64,000 nt of DNA from Camellia lanceoleosa (lineage: Eukaryota; Streptophyta; Magnoliopsida; Ericales; Theaceae), in assembly GCA_025200525.1 (NCBI GenBank), contig CM045761.1, forward strand, positions 101,098,182-101,162,181. The letters run 5' to 3'. Shown piece after piece: positions 35,244-47,095 of the stretch. The first letter of the stretch is position 1. Every line of letters begins with the position of its first letter. The position numbers were made by a program, and so were the translations under genes. Below the pieces are notes generated by a model. The model was not told where the DNA came from. It searched no databases and saw only the letters and a list, made by a program, of their open reading frames with translations.

Positions 35244-35841
35244 TTGAGGGCCAATCAGGGAACCTCTTCGGCTAAGTCAGTGCATCAGACTTATGCTTTG
35301 AGGGGTGAGCAGGTGGAGCAGAGACCTTCAGGGTGTGTGTATGCTATTACCACGGTAGACATAGTGCCAGCACCTTCAGTTGTCAAAGGTACTTTCTTGT
35401 TATGCAATTCTATTGCCAATGTGTTAATTAATACAAGTGCATCTCATTCATTTATCTTATCTACATTTGCATCGACATTGGGGTTAGAATTAGCTCAGTT
35501 AGCATCTCCACTCAGTGTAGCGTCACCTATTGGTGGTGAGATTGTTTTGGAACAGGGGTGTCAGGGTTGTGAGATAGAGGTTGCCGGTCGTCGACTTCCT
35601 TTTGTATTTGCGTTAATTGACATGTTGAGTTTTCATGCTATATTGGGTATAGAGTGGTTGTTATCGTATCAGGCTGTCATAGATTGTTACAGTGTTTACC
35701 TTGAGTGGAGATTGCTTTTATTTCATGGGAGACAGAGTTGATAGAGCTTTATCACTAGTATGTGATCCGTAAGGGCAGAGTGAGCTTAGTTGTCTTATTG
35801 CAAACTTCTTCAATAGTGAGTGTGATGAAGCCCGAGTTGAT
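35244..35841 (+). pseudogene. Element C protease
   Basis: An aspartic protease domain in the gag frame. The catalytic triplet normally reading DTGASHSF here reads NTSASHSF: Asp to Asn and Gly to Ser, both G-to-A changes, so the protease is dead. It ends at a TGA at 35741 and a frame change follows before the RT. Confidence 0.85.
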
Positions 35842-36780
35842 TTGACAAGGGTTTTTTGTGATTTTCTAGATGTTATTCCTGAGGATCTCACTAGTTTACC
35901 ACCTCATTGCAAGATCAAGTTCTCTATTGACTTAGTGTCTGGCCCAACACCAATTTCTATGACACCATATAGATTTGCACCCGCCGAGCTGAGTGAGTTG
36001 AACATTCAACTCCAAGAGTTACTAGATAAGGGCTTTCTTCACTCTAGTACTTCGCCTTGGGGAGCACCACTCTCTTTGCCAAAAAGAAAGATGGTGCATT
36101 ACGACTTTGTATTGATTACTGGAAGTTGAACCAGGTAACTGTTAAGAACAAGTATCCAATGCCACACATAGATGATTTGTTTGACCAGTTGAAGGGGTCT
36201 TGTTGTTTCTCTAAGATAGACTTGAGATCGGGTTATCACTAGTTGAGGGTAAGGAAGGAAGATATCCAAAAAACGGCATTTCGTATGCGGTGTGGCCATT
36301 ATAAGATCGTAGTGATTCCTTTTGGGCTAATCAATGCACCAGTCGTGTTTGTGGATCTAATGAATCGAATAATCTGTGAATTTTTAGATCGTTTCATAGT
36401 CGTCTTTGTTGATGACATTCTGATTTACTCACCCTCCGAGGAGGAACACGAGAAACACTTGTGAGTTGTGCTTGAGTTGCTTAGAGTCTACGAACTATAT
36501 GCTAAGTTCGGGAAGTGTGAATTTTGGCTGAAAGAAGTTAAATTCCTAGGCCATGTGGTATCTGGAGAAGGAGTGACGGTAGACTTTTCTAAGATAGAAG
36601 TAGTACAACATTGGGAACAACCTAAGAATGCCTTTGAGATTCATAGTTTCTTGGGGTTGGTTGGGTATTACTGTCAGTTTGTGAAGGACTTTTCTAAGTT
36701 AGCCTCACCTTTGACTAGACTAATAAAAAAGGGAATCAAGTTTACGTGGAATGAGACTTGTTAAAAGTCTTTTAAAGAGC
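35842..36780 (+). pseudogene. Element C reverse transcriptase
   Basis: RT motifs in order: [35 protein letters not shown] followed by [14 protein letters not shown], and the catalytic FVDD in [11 protein letters not shown]. Thumb motifs are FLGHVVSGEG and FLGLVGYYCQF. A compensated frame change lies at 35742-36057, then single stops at 36240, 36462 and about 36762. Expected residues at these stops are Gln or Arg, as for C-to-T change. Confidence 0.9.
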
Positions 36781-37223
36781 TTAAGGTTAGACTTATCACT
36801 ACTCTAGTGTTGATTATTCTGGAGAGTGGTTTGGGCTATTTTGTGCATTGTGATGCTTCACGGGAAGGTTTGGGTTGTGTTTTGATGCAAAAGGGAAAGA
36901 TAGTAGCTTATGGCTCACGTCAGTTGAAAACACATAAGCAGAACTACCCCACTCATGACCTAGAACTAGCAGTCGTGATCTTTACTTTGAAAATTTGGAG
37001 GCATTACCTTTATAGTGAGAGATTTGAGGTGTTTTCTTATTATAAGAGTTTGAAATATCTAGTCTCACAAAAAGACCTAAATTTGAGACAAAGGAGGTGG
37101 ATAGAGTTTATAGAGGATTATGATTTGGAGTTGCACTATTATTCGGGGAAAGCCAATGTAGTGGCTGATGCCTTGAGAAGAAAGTCTTTTAGCAGTATAA
37201 CGAGTATTGCTATCTGGAAATAG
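36781..37223 (+). pseudogene. Element C RNase H
   Basis: Gypsy-type RNase H with [16 protein letters not shown] and VADALRRKS, so the first Asp, the Glu and the last Asp are present. The third Asp, usually in FTDHKSL, is replaced: the motif reads FSYYKSL. Confidence 0.85.
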
Positions 37224-38768
37224 GAGATGTTGGGTGCTGTTGGCGAGTTTGGCTTGCATCTTAGCGAGTTTGTTGAGTCAGCAACTTTGTTTTCGGTGGT
37301 TGTACAACCTACACTTGTGAGCTGAGTTATAGAAGCACAGAAGGGTGATCTTGAGGTAGAAACACTCAGGGAGAAGATATCTAGTGAAAAGGTAGAGAAA
37401 TGCTTGAATGTGTATTCTGACTTGAGTGTTAGATATCTTGACTGTCTTTTTGTGTTGGAGTCTTGTCGAGATAAGGTACTCCAAGAGTTTCACCATTTAC
37501 ACCTTGCGGTGCACCCAGGAGGCACAAATATGTATCATGACCTTAGTTGCCAGTTTTGGTGGAAGGGGATGAAGAATGATGTAGCCGTGTTTGTGTTGAG
37601 GTGCCTTACTTGTCAACAAGTGAAGGTCGAGCATCAAAGGCCAACGGGTTTGTTGCAACCCTTGTCTATAGCTGAGTGGAAGTGAGAGCATGTCACAATG
37701 GATTTTGTTGTGGGTCTTCCGAGGACTCAATGGGATAATGATGCCATTTGGGCGATAGTTGACCAATTGACAAAGTCAGCGCACTTTGTACCTATGAGCA
37801 TGAGTGACTCGGTAGATTATACAAACCTTTACATTAGAGACATAGTTCGACTTCATGGGATCCCTATGATTATTGTTTAGGATAAAGATCCGCATTTTAT
37901 GACTCGATTGTGGCAGAGCCTACAGAATGCCTTAGGTACTAGGTTAACTTTTAGTACCGCCTATCATCCTCATACTGACAAGCAATCAGAGTATACTATC
38001 CAAATCCTCAAGGATATGCTTCTAGGTTGTGTCCTCGACTTTAAGGGGTTGTGGGAGAGGCACTTACCTTTAGTGGACTTTGCCTACAAAAATAGCTTCT
38101 AGTCGGGTATTAGCATGGCACCGTTTGAGGCCTTGTATGTCCGATCCGGGAGATCTCATGTGTGTTGGGCCGAGGTGGGTGATGTACCTATGTTGGGTCT
38201 AGAGTTGGTCCAGGAAACGACAGAGAAAGTTACACTTATCCGTAAGAGGTTGGTTACGGCTCAGAGTCGTCAGAAGAGCTATGCCTACTGTAGGAGGAGA
38301 CCGTTATCCTTTGAAGTGGGAGACCACATCTTCTTGAAGATATCACCTAGACAGGGTTTGATGAGGTTTAGGAAAAGTGTGAAGTTGTCTCCTAGGTTTA
38401 TTGGGCCTTTTGAGATCCTAGAGCGGATTGAGGAGGTAGCTTATTGATTAGCCTTGGCCCCACAGCTTTCTGGGGTTCATAACATGTTCCATATCTGTAT
38501 GCTCCGAAAGCATGAGCTGGATTCTTCACACGTGTTGGATTGCACTGAGTTAGAGGTTGATGATGATGCCTTGTATAAGGAGAGACCGGTTAGAGTCTTA
38601 GATACTCGATACCAAATCTTATGTGGCAAGATGATTCCTTTGGTAAAAGTGTTGTGGCGACACCACGGGGTTGAGGAGGCCACTTGGAAGCGTGAAGCGG
38701 AAGTCTGTGATAAGTATTCAAACCTATTTATTGATTTTGAACATGTATTGAAAACTTTGTTATGTTGA
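37224..38768 (+). pseudogene. Element C integrase with chromodomain-like C-terminus
   Basis: The zinc-binding segment (LAVHPGGTNMYHDL ... CLTCQQVK) is followed by the core with MDFVVGLPR and a second acidic motif, DKDPHF, next to a TAG. The Glu is in DKQSEYTIQ. The C-terminal GPFEILERI motif is followed by a chromodomain-like segment (VKVLWRHHGVEEATWKRE), which places the element among chromoviruses. Stops occur at about 37221, 37323, 37683, 37878, 38100 and 38445. The frame is otherwise continuous and ends at a TGA at 38766-38768. Confidence 0.88.
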
Positions 38769-38973
38769 TGTAATATAAACATTGTATATGTTTTGGAAAT
38801 ATAAATTGTATATTCAATGTTAAAAACTCATTTACCATGTTAATGGGAATGGATGACCTGTGGATGGTTCATGGTGATGAATTGGAATTATTATCATTGT
38901 TGTAATTGGTTAAAACATGGTTTTAATGTTTAGTTTAAAATTTTGGGAACAAAATTCCTAAAGAGGGAAAGAT
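38769..38973 (+). other. Element C 3' untranslated region and polypurine tract
   Basis: AT-rich spacer after the last stop codon. It ends with AAAGAGGGAAAGAT, a purine-rich tract directly before the right LTR. Confidence 0.75.
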
Positions 38974-40972
38974 TATAGCGATTCTGGTTTGGACCCAACC
39001 CATTTGATGTTTTAGATCTGGGTTTCATTGTCATATATAGTTATCCGTGTCTTTTTTCCCCTTATGTCTCTTTGAGTTTGTCTTTTGGGATGTGTTGATT
39101 GCGTTTGGAATAGGTTGGTAGCTTGTTTTTCAAACTTTTGTTGCCCAAATTTTTGTTGCTTCGCTCGAGAACCACTTCTTGCGCTCGAGCGGGCTTTATG
39201 AACCTCCAGTAGTTTTGTAGGTCTCCAAAAATATTGGGAGTTTGTATTCTTCGCTCAAGCAAAACTTCTTGAGCTTGAGTAACGGCCTCTGTCTGTAAAA
39301 CTATTAGGAGTTTGTATTATGTGCTCGAGAGAAGGTTCTTGCGCTCGACCAGTAAAATTTATTGTGTCTGGTCGCTCGAGCGAACTGTGTGTATATCATA
39401 TTGTAGAACCACTTTTTTGGGTCACTTTTACATTTCACTCTATTTCTAAACATTCCAAAAATTCTAGATCTAGACACTCACTTTCTAAGACTTACCTTCT
39501 CCTTACAAAAACACCAAGATCTAGTGATTTCTTCACCCTACTCCCTTTGGTAAAAAGGTAGAATACTCCGTGGGCTCTCTTTTTATCCAAACAAAAGTGG
39601 ATTTCTACTTCTTTGAGGTTTCTCCACTCTCTCCTTGGTCTTATAGCTTCGAGGTAGGGATTTTTTTCGCACATTCTATGAGTTTTAAATTAGTTATTTG
39701 TGATTTCTAAACAAAATTGTGATTTTAGGAATTTTTGGAACAAATCTTGGGTTTGGGTAAAGAAAATCAAAAGAGAAGTTTTTCATAGGGATTCTTGGGA
39801 ATGATTTTGGTATTGGAAATAATATTGAGCTAGGAAGAAATGGTTGATTTTGATACTTGGGGTTGATTGTGGAAATAAAAGAAATTTTACCCTAAATGCC
39901 TCAAATATTGGTTTTGTATAAATGATGAAATTGATGTTCAAATTGCGAAATTGGATTGATATTGTTGAGGATGGTAGAGTTGGATATGTATTATCACTCA
40001 CCACTTGAAATTTAGATAGTTTATCTTTATGGAATATAAATTATCTGTTTTGGGCTATCGGTGGAGAATAGCTATGATTGTTGTAGAAATTGCATGAGAA
40101 TTAGGGAAAATTGAAACTATTTTTCTCATTCATTCGCATTGGATATTATTTCATGTTTATACATTGCAAATGTATATTGATTTGAGAAAAGGGGTGAATC
40201 TGGAAAGAAATTGTTGTTACATCGAATAAGTTGGCTTGTATATCTAGGTTGAAAGTCCTGAAAGCTGCGCGTATACATAGGTGCTGATCCCGCGGACGAA
40301 ATATCTGTAAAGTTGCAATAGTACTGCTTGTATAGCCTACGTTTACATGGGTGGATGAAATTTTCGTGAAATGTGATACTATTTTAGAGATTTCCAAAGA
40401 TATGATTCACTATTCTGTTTCCCTTGAAAGGAAAATGTTTTATGAACTATGATATTCATTTGGCATTGCATGGTTTTTGGAAAGAGCTAAAATGTTTTGA
40501 AACAAGCTTTGCATATGCATTCACCTTATAGCTTTGTTAAGATTCATATACTGTGTTGGATTATTTCTACTGGGCGTTGGCTCGCCTTATGTAGGAAAAC
40601 ATTTCAGATGCTGATGATATGCCTCCGCCAAGGCAATAGCTTGGGAGGACTTAGAGCAAGAGCTTCATTTTGTTATATTCATTTTTTGTATAAGTCAAGG
40701 GCTTTATGTATATGGGACTTAAACTCCACTTTTATTGTAACCAAGCATTGTCTTGGAAAGTTATAAGCCTTTAGGGTATTTATTATCTGTTTTATTTTCG
40801 GATCTTATCTCATGCTGTGACATATGCTCTAGATTCATGGATAGGCTTATGAATGTATATTTGCATATGTCACTCTTTTGTAAACTCAATTGGAATCAAT
40901 GAAAGATAATTATTTGTCGTTATTTAACGTATACAATAGTTGGTATATTGCCTATTATTTCGGGGCGTTACA
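38974..40972 (+). repeat. Element C right (3') LTR, 1999 bp
   Basis: Full-length LTR without nested insertion, TATAGCG...GTTACA. It carries degenerate versions of the GCTCGAGC motifs at about 39162-39390 (CTCGAG changed to CTCAAG, CTTGAG or CTCGAC in several). TSD ACCTC follows. Confidence 0.9.
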
Positions 40973-40977
40973 ACCTC

Positions 40978-43900
40978 TATAGATCTTGGTGGCTTAATTC
41001 CTGCCTTAGACATTGCCACCTGCACAACTGGCTCTGTCCAGTCTTCTATATCACCTGCCAACATGTCTAGCTGGTATGGTTTGGCCTGAAACCTCTTTGA
41101 AATGGCCATAATCATGTTGCACTCTTTTGAATTAGGCAAAGAACCAAGCTGAATGGCTGTTATTTTCTCTTCAAACTCTTCTGAACTTTTTGACTTAGTA
41201 TCCTCTTTTTTACTGGCACTATTTTCTTCCATGGCCGACTTTGTTCTTTTTTGGTCTTTCATTTATGTATCAACCATACCATCCTTCTCATCAGGCATCA
41301 ACTCCTTTTCCAATTCTTTCAATTTCAACCTTAGCATTGCCTTGTTAGGCAAAGCCTTTTCCTCCTTTCTCTCTTTGTCTGTCACTGGTTTTTTTAGAAT
41401 CTGAACAGGTGGTTGGACTATATGTTCTTTTGATGTTGAGCTTACCACTGCTTTCGGTGGCACAAACCTCTCTTTAGCCCATACCAAATTCTTTGGAGGT
41501 CCCTTAGCTGCCATTCGAGATATTATAGCATGGAACATTCTTTGTTCCCTTCTTTTTTGAGTTCTAGTTAGTCCAATTGGCCTCCATCCTCCTGAGGGAA
41601 ACTTTGGATGAACAAGCCCATGCCATCCTAAGTTAGGTGGCACTGGTGGTTTAACCATTCTTTGCTGCATCTCTGGCCTCAACCTTGGGCCACCTTGTTA
41701 TTGCAGTCCCTCAAATGATCTTCTAAACTATTGGTGTCCCTGATATGGCCTTCTCACTTGCTGCTGGCCAACAAAAGGCTTCACAAACTATTGTTGCTGG
41801 CCACTATATGGCCTTGTCAATATCTTTGGATTTCCATAAGGCTTAGAGCCTTTTTGTTGTTTCAGTATGGCTCTAATGTTACTTAACCCCCCAAAGCATG
41901 GGTGAACAGGGGCTCATTGGAATAAGAATGGAGCATCATCCTCACCATAATTTTCTGCAAGCCCAAATATCCCTAGGTTTGATCCATCATAAAACATGTG
42001 GTCATTGTCAAATATTTGTAGCTCACCACCTCCCATGGTGTTAAATCTAAGACCAACATCTTTCTTTATCTTCTGAATTCCATCTTTCACATTGGCTTTG
42101 GCTCTTTCTGTCTTAGTGCCACGCCTGAAGAAAATGAACCTTTCATCAGGCTCCTCTTGTATCTTTTTCCATCTTGCCTCCTTGGCAATCTTTTCCTTTC
42201 TTTCTTTGTGCCACCTCTCCAACTCTACTAGGAGAACTCTGGGATTCTTTCCTTTCTTCTTCTGGTTAGTTGACTGGAGCCCAATTGCCACCATATTAAT
42301 ACCCACCATCTCTGGGAAAAGATCACTGTCAACTGCTATCACACCTTTATCTTTCTCAGCATACTTCAGCATGCCCTTTTGAATCAAATCCTGCACACAA
42401 TTTCGAAATGTAACACAGTTGTTAGTAGAATGCCTAAAAGAATTGTGCCATTTGCAACACTCTTTTCTAATTCTATCTCTTTCTTTAGGAATACTATGGC
42501 TAGGAGTTAAAGTTAAAAATTTATTGGCCAACAACTCATCAAACAAAGCATCTGCCTGTGATAAGTCAAATGAATATTGCTGACTAGATGCAGTCACATT
42601 CCTTTTTGCTAGTTATGTTGATGGCATATCCACAGGTTTTTCAACCTTTTTAAAGTCTCACACACCATGGGTTTTTTTACCAATAACTTGTGCAACATCA
42701 ATATCTATATCAAAATCAAACCCAACTTCTTGGTAGTGAGTACCAAGTGAGGTTACCTTTCTTTGTTGTTCTTCCCTAAGAATCAACTCATGACTAGTTG
42801 CCCTAGAAGACAACTCATACAAGTCTCTAAACATCATTCTTTCAAATTTCTTTCTCAGTTCAAATCTAAACCATTTTAAGCCAATCTTATGACTTCTATC
42901 TTAGGAATATATGCATAACATCTATTCATTGCCCTCTTAAGCCTGTCTATATATTGTTCTGCAATTTTCCCTTGCTTCTATTTAAATTTTGATAGGTCTA
43001 CTAAAGAAACTTCAAGCTCAGTTCTAAAGAATTGAGCATGAAACTAACTCTCCATCTCTTGCCAAGTATGCACAAAATTTTTCAGCAAGTTGATGAGCCA
43101 AGTGAATGCAATCTTAGACAATGAATTAGGGGATAATTTCATTTTGAAAAGGTCATTTTGCCCCACTTCTCCACATTGTAGAACAAATCTCCCTATATGT
43201 TCGATGGTTGATTGCTTCTCTTCTCATGTGAACAAGAAAAATTCAGGCACTCTAAAATTTCTTGGGAGAGGTATGTTATCCACATCTGGAGGATATGGAC
43301 TCCTAAACATAGGTTTGTTTGGCCTCCTTAAGCTTGGGCCATACATTTCTTGAATTAAATTCATTATTTGTTGCTTATTGTTCATCTGAGGGTCTAAGTA
43401 TTGTTGTTGTTGTCCTCCCTCTTGAACTTCTAGTTGGAAGTGAAAAAGAGGAGGAGCAGGCCCTCTAGGCCTTGGGTTCATCATGTTGGGTTCATAATAT
43501 GGTTGTTGCATGGTATGATCTTGTATATTCTGAGGCCTAACTTGATTAAATGGCATATTCCTTTGTTCTGCTATAGCATGATAACCTGCTGCAAGCCTAT
43601 CAAATGCATGATTATCATACATTTGTGGCCTTGGTTGCCTCCCAGGTCTTAGTCCCATGTCATTTGGGTTATAACTAAACACTGGGTTTGTAGGATAGTC
43701 CCTCATTCCTGTGTATTCAAACACAGGATTTATAGTCATCCCCTTCTCATATCTTCCTTGAAGTGTGGAAGGTCTATAAAATGACACAAGTTCATTTATA
43801 GTTGTATGTTTTTTAGGGGTCACAGGGCTTATAAAATGACTGAATTATACTTTACTCACCTAAGTCTCCTCCACAATTCTCCTTGACTGGTTAGGCTTGA

Positions 43901-44213
43901 TATTAGCCTTCTCAAAAAAGGCTAGCAAGTCATCTACCATCACCTATTTCTCATGTGCGAACATGGAGCCAATTGCTTGCTGAATGTGCAATAGAAGAGT
44001 CCTTCTTGGGTCAACAGGAGGACAACTGGACTAGCCAGTTAGGGCCACATTTTGGCCATTTCCTTGTCCTGCTTCTTCTCCATCCACGAAATGGTCATCA
44101 TCTAAGTTGTCTCTTACTCCTTTGAGCCCACCATCAAGTTCTTCTCTATCAACAACCCTCTTCTCAGGGTCTTCAAAGACCTCATGTTGTTTCTTCTTAG
44201 CCATCACTTCCAA
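40978..44213 (-). pseudogene. Element B gag and gag-protease linker
   Basis: It starts near an ATG at 44213 (MEVMAKKKQHEV). 43823-43224 is a Pro/Gln/Arg-rich N-terminal part, and the gag core follows to about 42840 with stops. 42597-41914 carries a KWHNSFRHSTNNC knuckle-like motif. 41682-40978 is a Lys/Glu-rich linker that reaches the protease (PPRSIEV at the insertion border). Frames change at least once and stops are frequent, many at probable Gln codons. Confidence 0.8.
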
Positions 44214-44231
44214 ATTAGACTGGTCCTACTA

Positions 44232-44245
44232 GGTGTGCCAAAATA
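44232..44245 (-). other. Element B primer-binding site region
   Basis: Inside the 5' LTR the minus strand reads TATTTTGGCACACC. This is the expected place for a primer site, and TTTGGCACACC loosely resembles TGGCGCC-type sites. The tRNA was not identified. Confidence 0.4.
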
Positions 44246-44877
44246 TGTTAGCAAAATCTGGTTTGGGTCAAATCGACATCAAAAAGTCGACAGAGAAAAC
44301 CAATTTTCACAAACAGAAATTCAATCAGGCAATGTGGTTATTGTCCTATGCCTTGACAGTTTGAAAGACTTATTTGGAGGTTGCAATGTGAAGAAACAAG
44401 TGCAAATAAACTGAAATTCGATTGAAGAACATGTAAACTTGTCACTTAATTACAAGAATTAAATTACAAGTTCAAAAGGCACAATAATCGACAGAGCCAT
44501 ACTTGGTTACAAAGACTGAATTACAGACAGACTACTTCTAAATACAAGAACTACTCATAATTAAGTTATGCTACTCCTAATTCCACATGAGTTGTAAATT
44601 GTGTTGAAGATCTTTTCTCCTTTGAATTCCCAGCTTTTATATGGCTTCCAATGGCTATGTTATGCTACCACATGTCTCCATTTGCTAGGCTCCTATAACT
44701 GCCCATGAACTGTAACTGCTGCAATTGCCTTTGCATTTTCTCTCCTCTTGTAACTACCATGTATTGAACCCTCATTTCTCTTTCTTAGGCCACTAACTTT
44801 ACTTTCTTTATTCTTGGTCCTCTTCTGTACATGTTTATGCCTCTGTTGACAGAGAATTATAAGTTTTGGTGCCAATA
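44246..44877 (-). repeat. Element B 5' LTR
   Basis: 632 bp, pairs with 19865-20495 and shares its ends (TGTTAGC...CCAATA on +). GTGTG duplication follows at 44878-44882. Confidence 0.9.
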
Positions 44878-44902
44878 GTGTGGCCTTTCATCAATTTCTA
44901 GT

Positions 44903-44905
<3 letters not shown>

Positions 44906-44966
<61 letters not shown>

Positions 44967-44967
44967 C
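44906..44967 (+). repeat. Compound microsatellite (GT)n(GA)n
   Basis: About 17 GT units followed by about 14 GA units, just outside element B. Likely polymorphic in length. Confidence 0.95.
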
Positions 44968-46084
44968 ATCTTTTCTGCATCAGAACTAGGAAAATTTTCT
45001 TGATGTATAGATGGTTCATTATAAAAGTAATTTTCCTTTGTTTCTTAGTGTTATCCAATGTAGAAATTTACAAATTGATCGTACTTGTGTAAATGTTTTT
45101 GGAAGTTTATGACTCTAGACCAAATGCATCACATAGTAATAAATATCATAGACATGCAAGAGATGTTCAACTGTTTAAATGCTCTAGGCCAAAATGTGTT
45201 TGGAGGCAAAACTTTTAGATTGGATAATCTAGCAATTCAATCTACTAATGGGCTACTTGATTTGAGAAGGCAAGTGTGCTCATCTATTTGGAGTGTGATG
45301 CAAATCACTTTTGTAATCCTTTGTTATTGATTGACTGAATTTATTTTCCAAATTCTTGATTGCTAATTCTTGAATTACATAGTGAAGTCAGTAACTCAAT
45401 GTCACTAGATAGTTAGTGATAATGAACTTCTAAATAGTGAAGTCAAATTTCTCCTTGTTGCTTCCTTCCAGTATTAACATACACTAGGATAGAGATTACA
45501 TTAATTATGTTCATTTTTCAAATTTTTTAGTTTATTCATTAATCTAATTGGATTGGGTGACCATTTTCTTGTCTATTTATTTGCGCAAATTATGAATTGG
45601 CATTTATATTTTTGTAATTTACTCCAACCAAAAGAATTTAGAGAATGACCTCTTCTTTTTTTTCTTTTGACAATTTCTTTTGAAATAGTTTTATTTGATT
45701 ATTTCAAGTCAAACTAACACGTTAAAGTGCATTAAATTTTCAAGTCTAGTTTGATATATGTTTTTGTAGGTTTGTAGAAGTAGTAGTTGATATGATCGAG
45801 TGGGTGATGTTGGGACCCAAACCAAGATTTTTTTATTTTTATTTTTATTTTATTTATTATTATATTTTTTTTAAGACTTGAATCTTTTAGTACGATATAT
45901 TTTAAAGATGATTGATTAATATTTTTTTTGCATGTATGAAAGTTTATATTTTATTTGCATACACACATATATGTGTGTGTGTGAATATAGGTTAATATTT
46001 CTATTATAAATTTAATTAATTTGTTAATTTGTTATCTTTCATTAAAAAAAATTGTTGGATGCTTGCAATTGATTTTTTTTTTGT
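44968..46084. other. Intergenic, no recognisable gene
   Basis: AT-rich sequence. The + ORF at 45085-45330 (81 codons) has no family resemblance and no supporting context. T-rich and A-rich tracts (45830-45860) are present. Confidence 0.4.
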
Positions 46085-46385
46085 TGTAGCAATCGTATAT
46101 ATGATTTTTATAATAAATATTTATTTGCGATAGTAAAAAAAATGGTCGCCAATTTTTATTTTTATTTTTTTGCCACCACAAAATAGCTATTGCAAAAAGT
46201 ATTTTTGGCAGTCACAAATAACTTGTGACCTTTGCTTTGCCGTCGCAAAAAGTATTTGCCACTTCTACATTTGCGTCCCTCATTTGCGGTCACATGAGCC
46301 ATTGCAAAAGGTCTTTTGTGATTGTATTTTTATTATTTGCGATGGCTTGTGGTAGTCGCAAAAAATACTTTTTCTAGTTGTGTGA
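46085..46385. mobile_element. Probable CACTA-type transposon end
   Basis: Multiple short repeats of TTTGCGA, GCCACxxC and GTCGCAAAAA-type text end in AATACTTTTTCTAGTTGTG. The complement starts CACAACTAGAAAAAG, close to CACTA-element termini with their dense subterminal repeats. The other end and any transposase are not seen. Confidence 0.4.
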
Positions 46386-47095
46386 TCATGTGGTTACAAA
46401 TGTCTGATTAACTTAATTTTTTATATGAATATTCTACTCAACAAACCATACAATATGAACGATTCTGATCATCAAAGTTGGCTTGGATCAACCTCCATGA
46501 AGAGTCATAACAAGCACAGTAGCATCCCCATGATATGATGGGTGTTATTACACTAAATCTACAAATTGAATTGAAGCAATAATGAGACTTTGGAAATTAA
46601 TAAATGACTTCAATAATATGGTGGGTGTTATTACATTAGTAAATAAGAAAATTTTGTAAGATTTATTAGTTTGTATTGCATTAGTCATAAATAGAAGTTT
46701 TTACATTCATTCAAATATCCAAAGGTTGACTTGAAAGGGTTAGATTTGCTTCTAAAACAAGACAATCTTAACTGTAAATTAAATTTTGGTAGCCATAAGT
46801 ATTTAACGTCAAGATCGCAAGCCAACTATGGTCAGCTCAAAACCGAAGCTCCTATTTGTGATTGCGTTCTTCAACGGCCATGACAGAGCATTTTTATCTC
46901 TATAGGAAGAGAGATAGGGAGAGGGAGAGAGCGATAAAGAGTGTCGTGGGTTTGAAAATGTATTTTTATGTTTTCATTCTTTAGGATTTTTTATGTTTTT
47001 AATAATATCTAAATCTATCTTGTTAAAAGTTTTTTTTTTTTTTTAAATTTTCAAAGAGAAAGCGAGAAGTAGAGAGAGAAAAAAAAAGGTAGGGA
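46386..47095 (+). promoter_or_regulatory. Upstream region and 5' UTR of second USP/kinase gene copy
   Basis: No ORF of note. Two purine-rich GAGA tracts, about 46903-46945 and 47055-47090, precede the ATG at 47096. Such tracts are common in plant 5' UTRs. No TATA box could be assigned with confidence. Confidence 0.35.

Larger units (their letters stand above)
28830..40972 (+). mobile_element. Element C: Ty3/gypsy chromovirus (Tekay/Del-like), inserted in element B
   Basis: LTRs at 28830-33685 (swollen by a nested insertion) and 38974-40972 flank one gag-pol region on +. The target duplication is ACCTT (28825-28829) and ACCTC (40973-40977), one mismatch; element B coding rejoins in frame when C is removed. 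Domain order is gag, two zinc knuckles, protease, RT, RNase H, integrase, chromodomain-like tail. Nearly all of 34089-38768 stays in one frame but carries about 17 stops. The LTRs differ by several percent. Confidence 0.92.
19865..44877 (-). mobile_element. Element B: Tat-lineage Ty3/gypsy retrotransposon, interrupted twice
   Basis: LTRs of about 631 bp at 19865-20495 and 44246-44877, with GTGTG duplications at 19860-19864 and 44878-44882. The order on minus is gag, protease, RT, RNase H, a second archaeal-type RNase H and integrase, then an antisense ORF, PPT and 3' LTR. The second RNase H and the antisense ORF point to the Tat lineage. Removing the solo LTR at 25357-28690 and element C leaves about 9.5 kb. 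LTR divergence is about 9% over the first 200 bp by eye, older than the copia copy. All genes are broken by stops and frameshifts. Confidence 0.9.

Noticed and set aside
44906..44967. Tandem repeat considered as a CRISPR-like or regulatory array
   Set aside because: It is a plain GT/GA microsatellite without spacers, in a plant nuclear context.
45085..45330. 81-codon + ORF in the intergenic region
   Set aside because: No recognisable domain, no splice or homology support, AT-rich surroundings.
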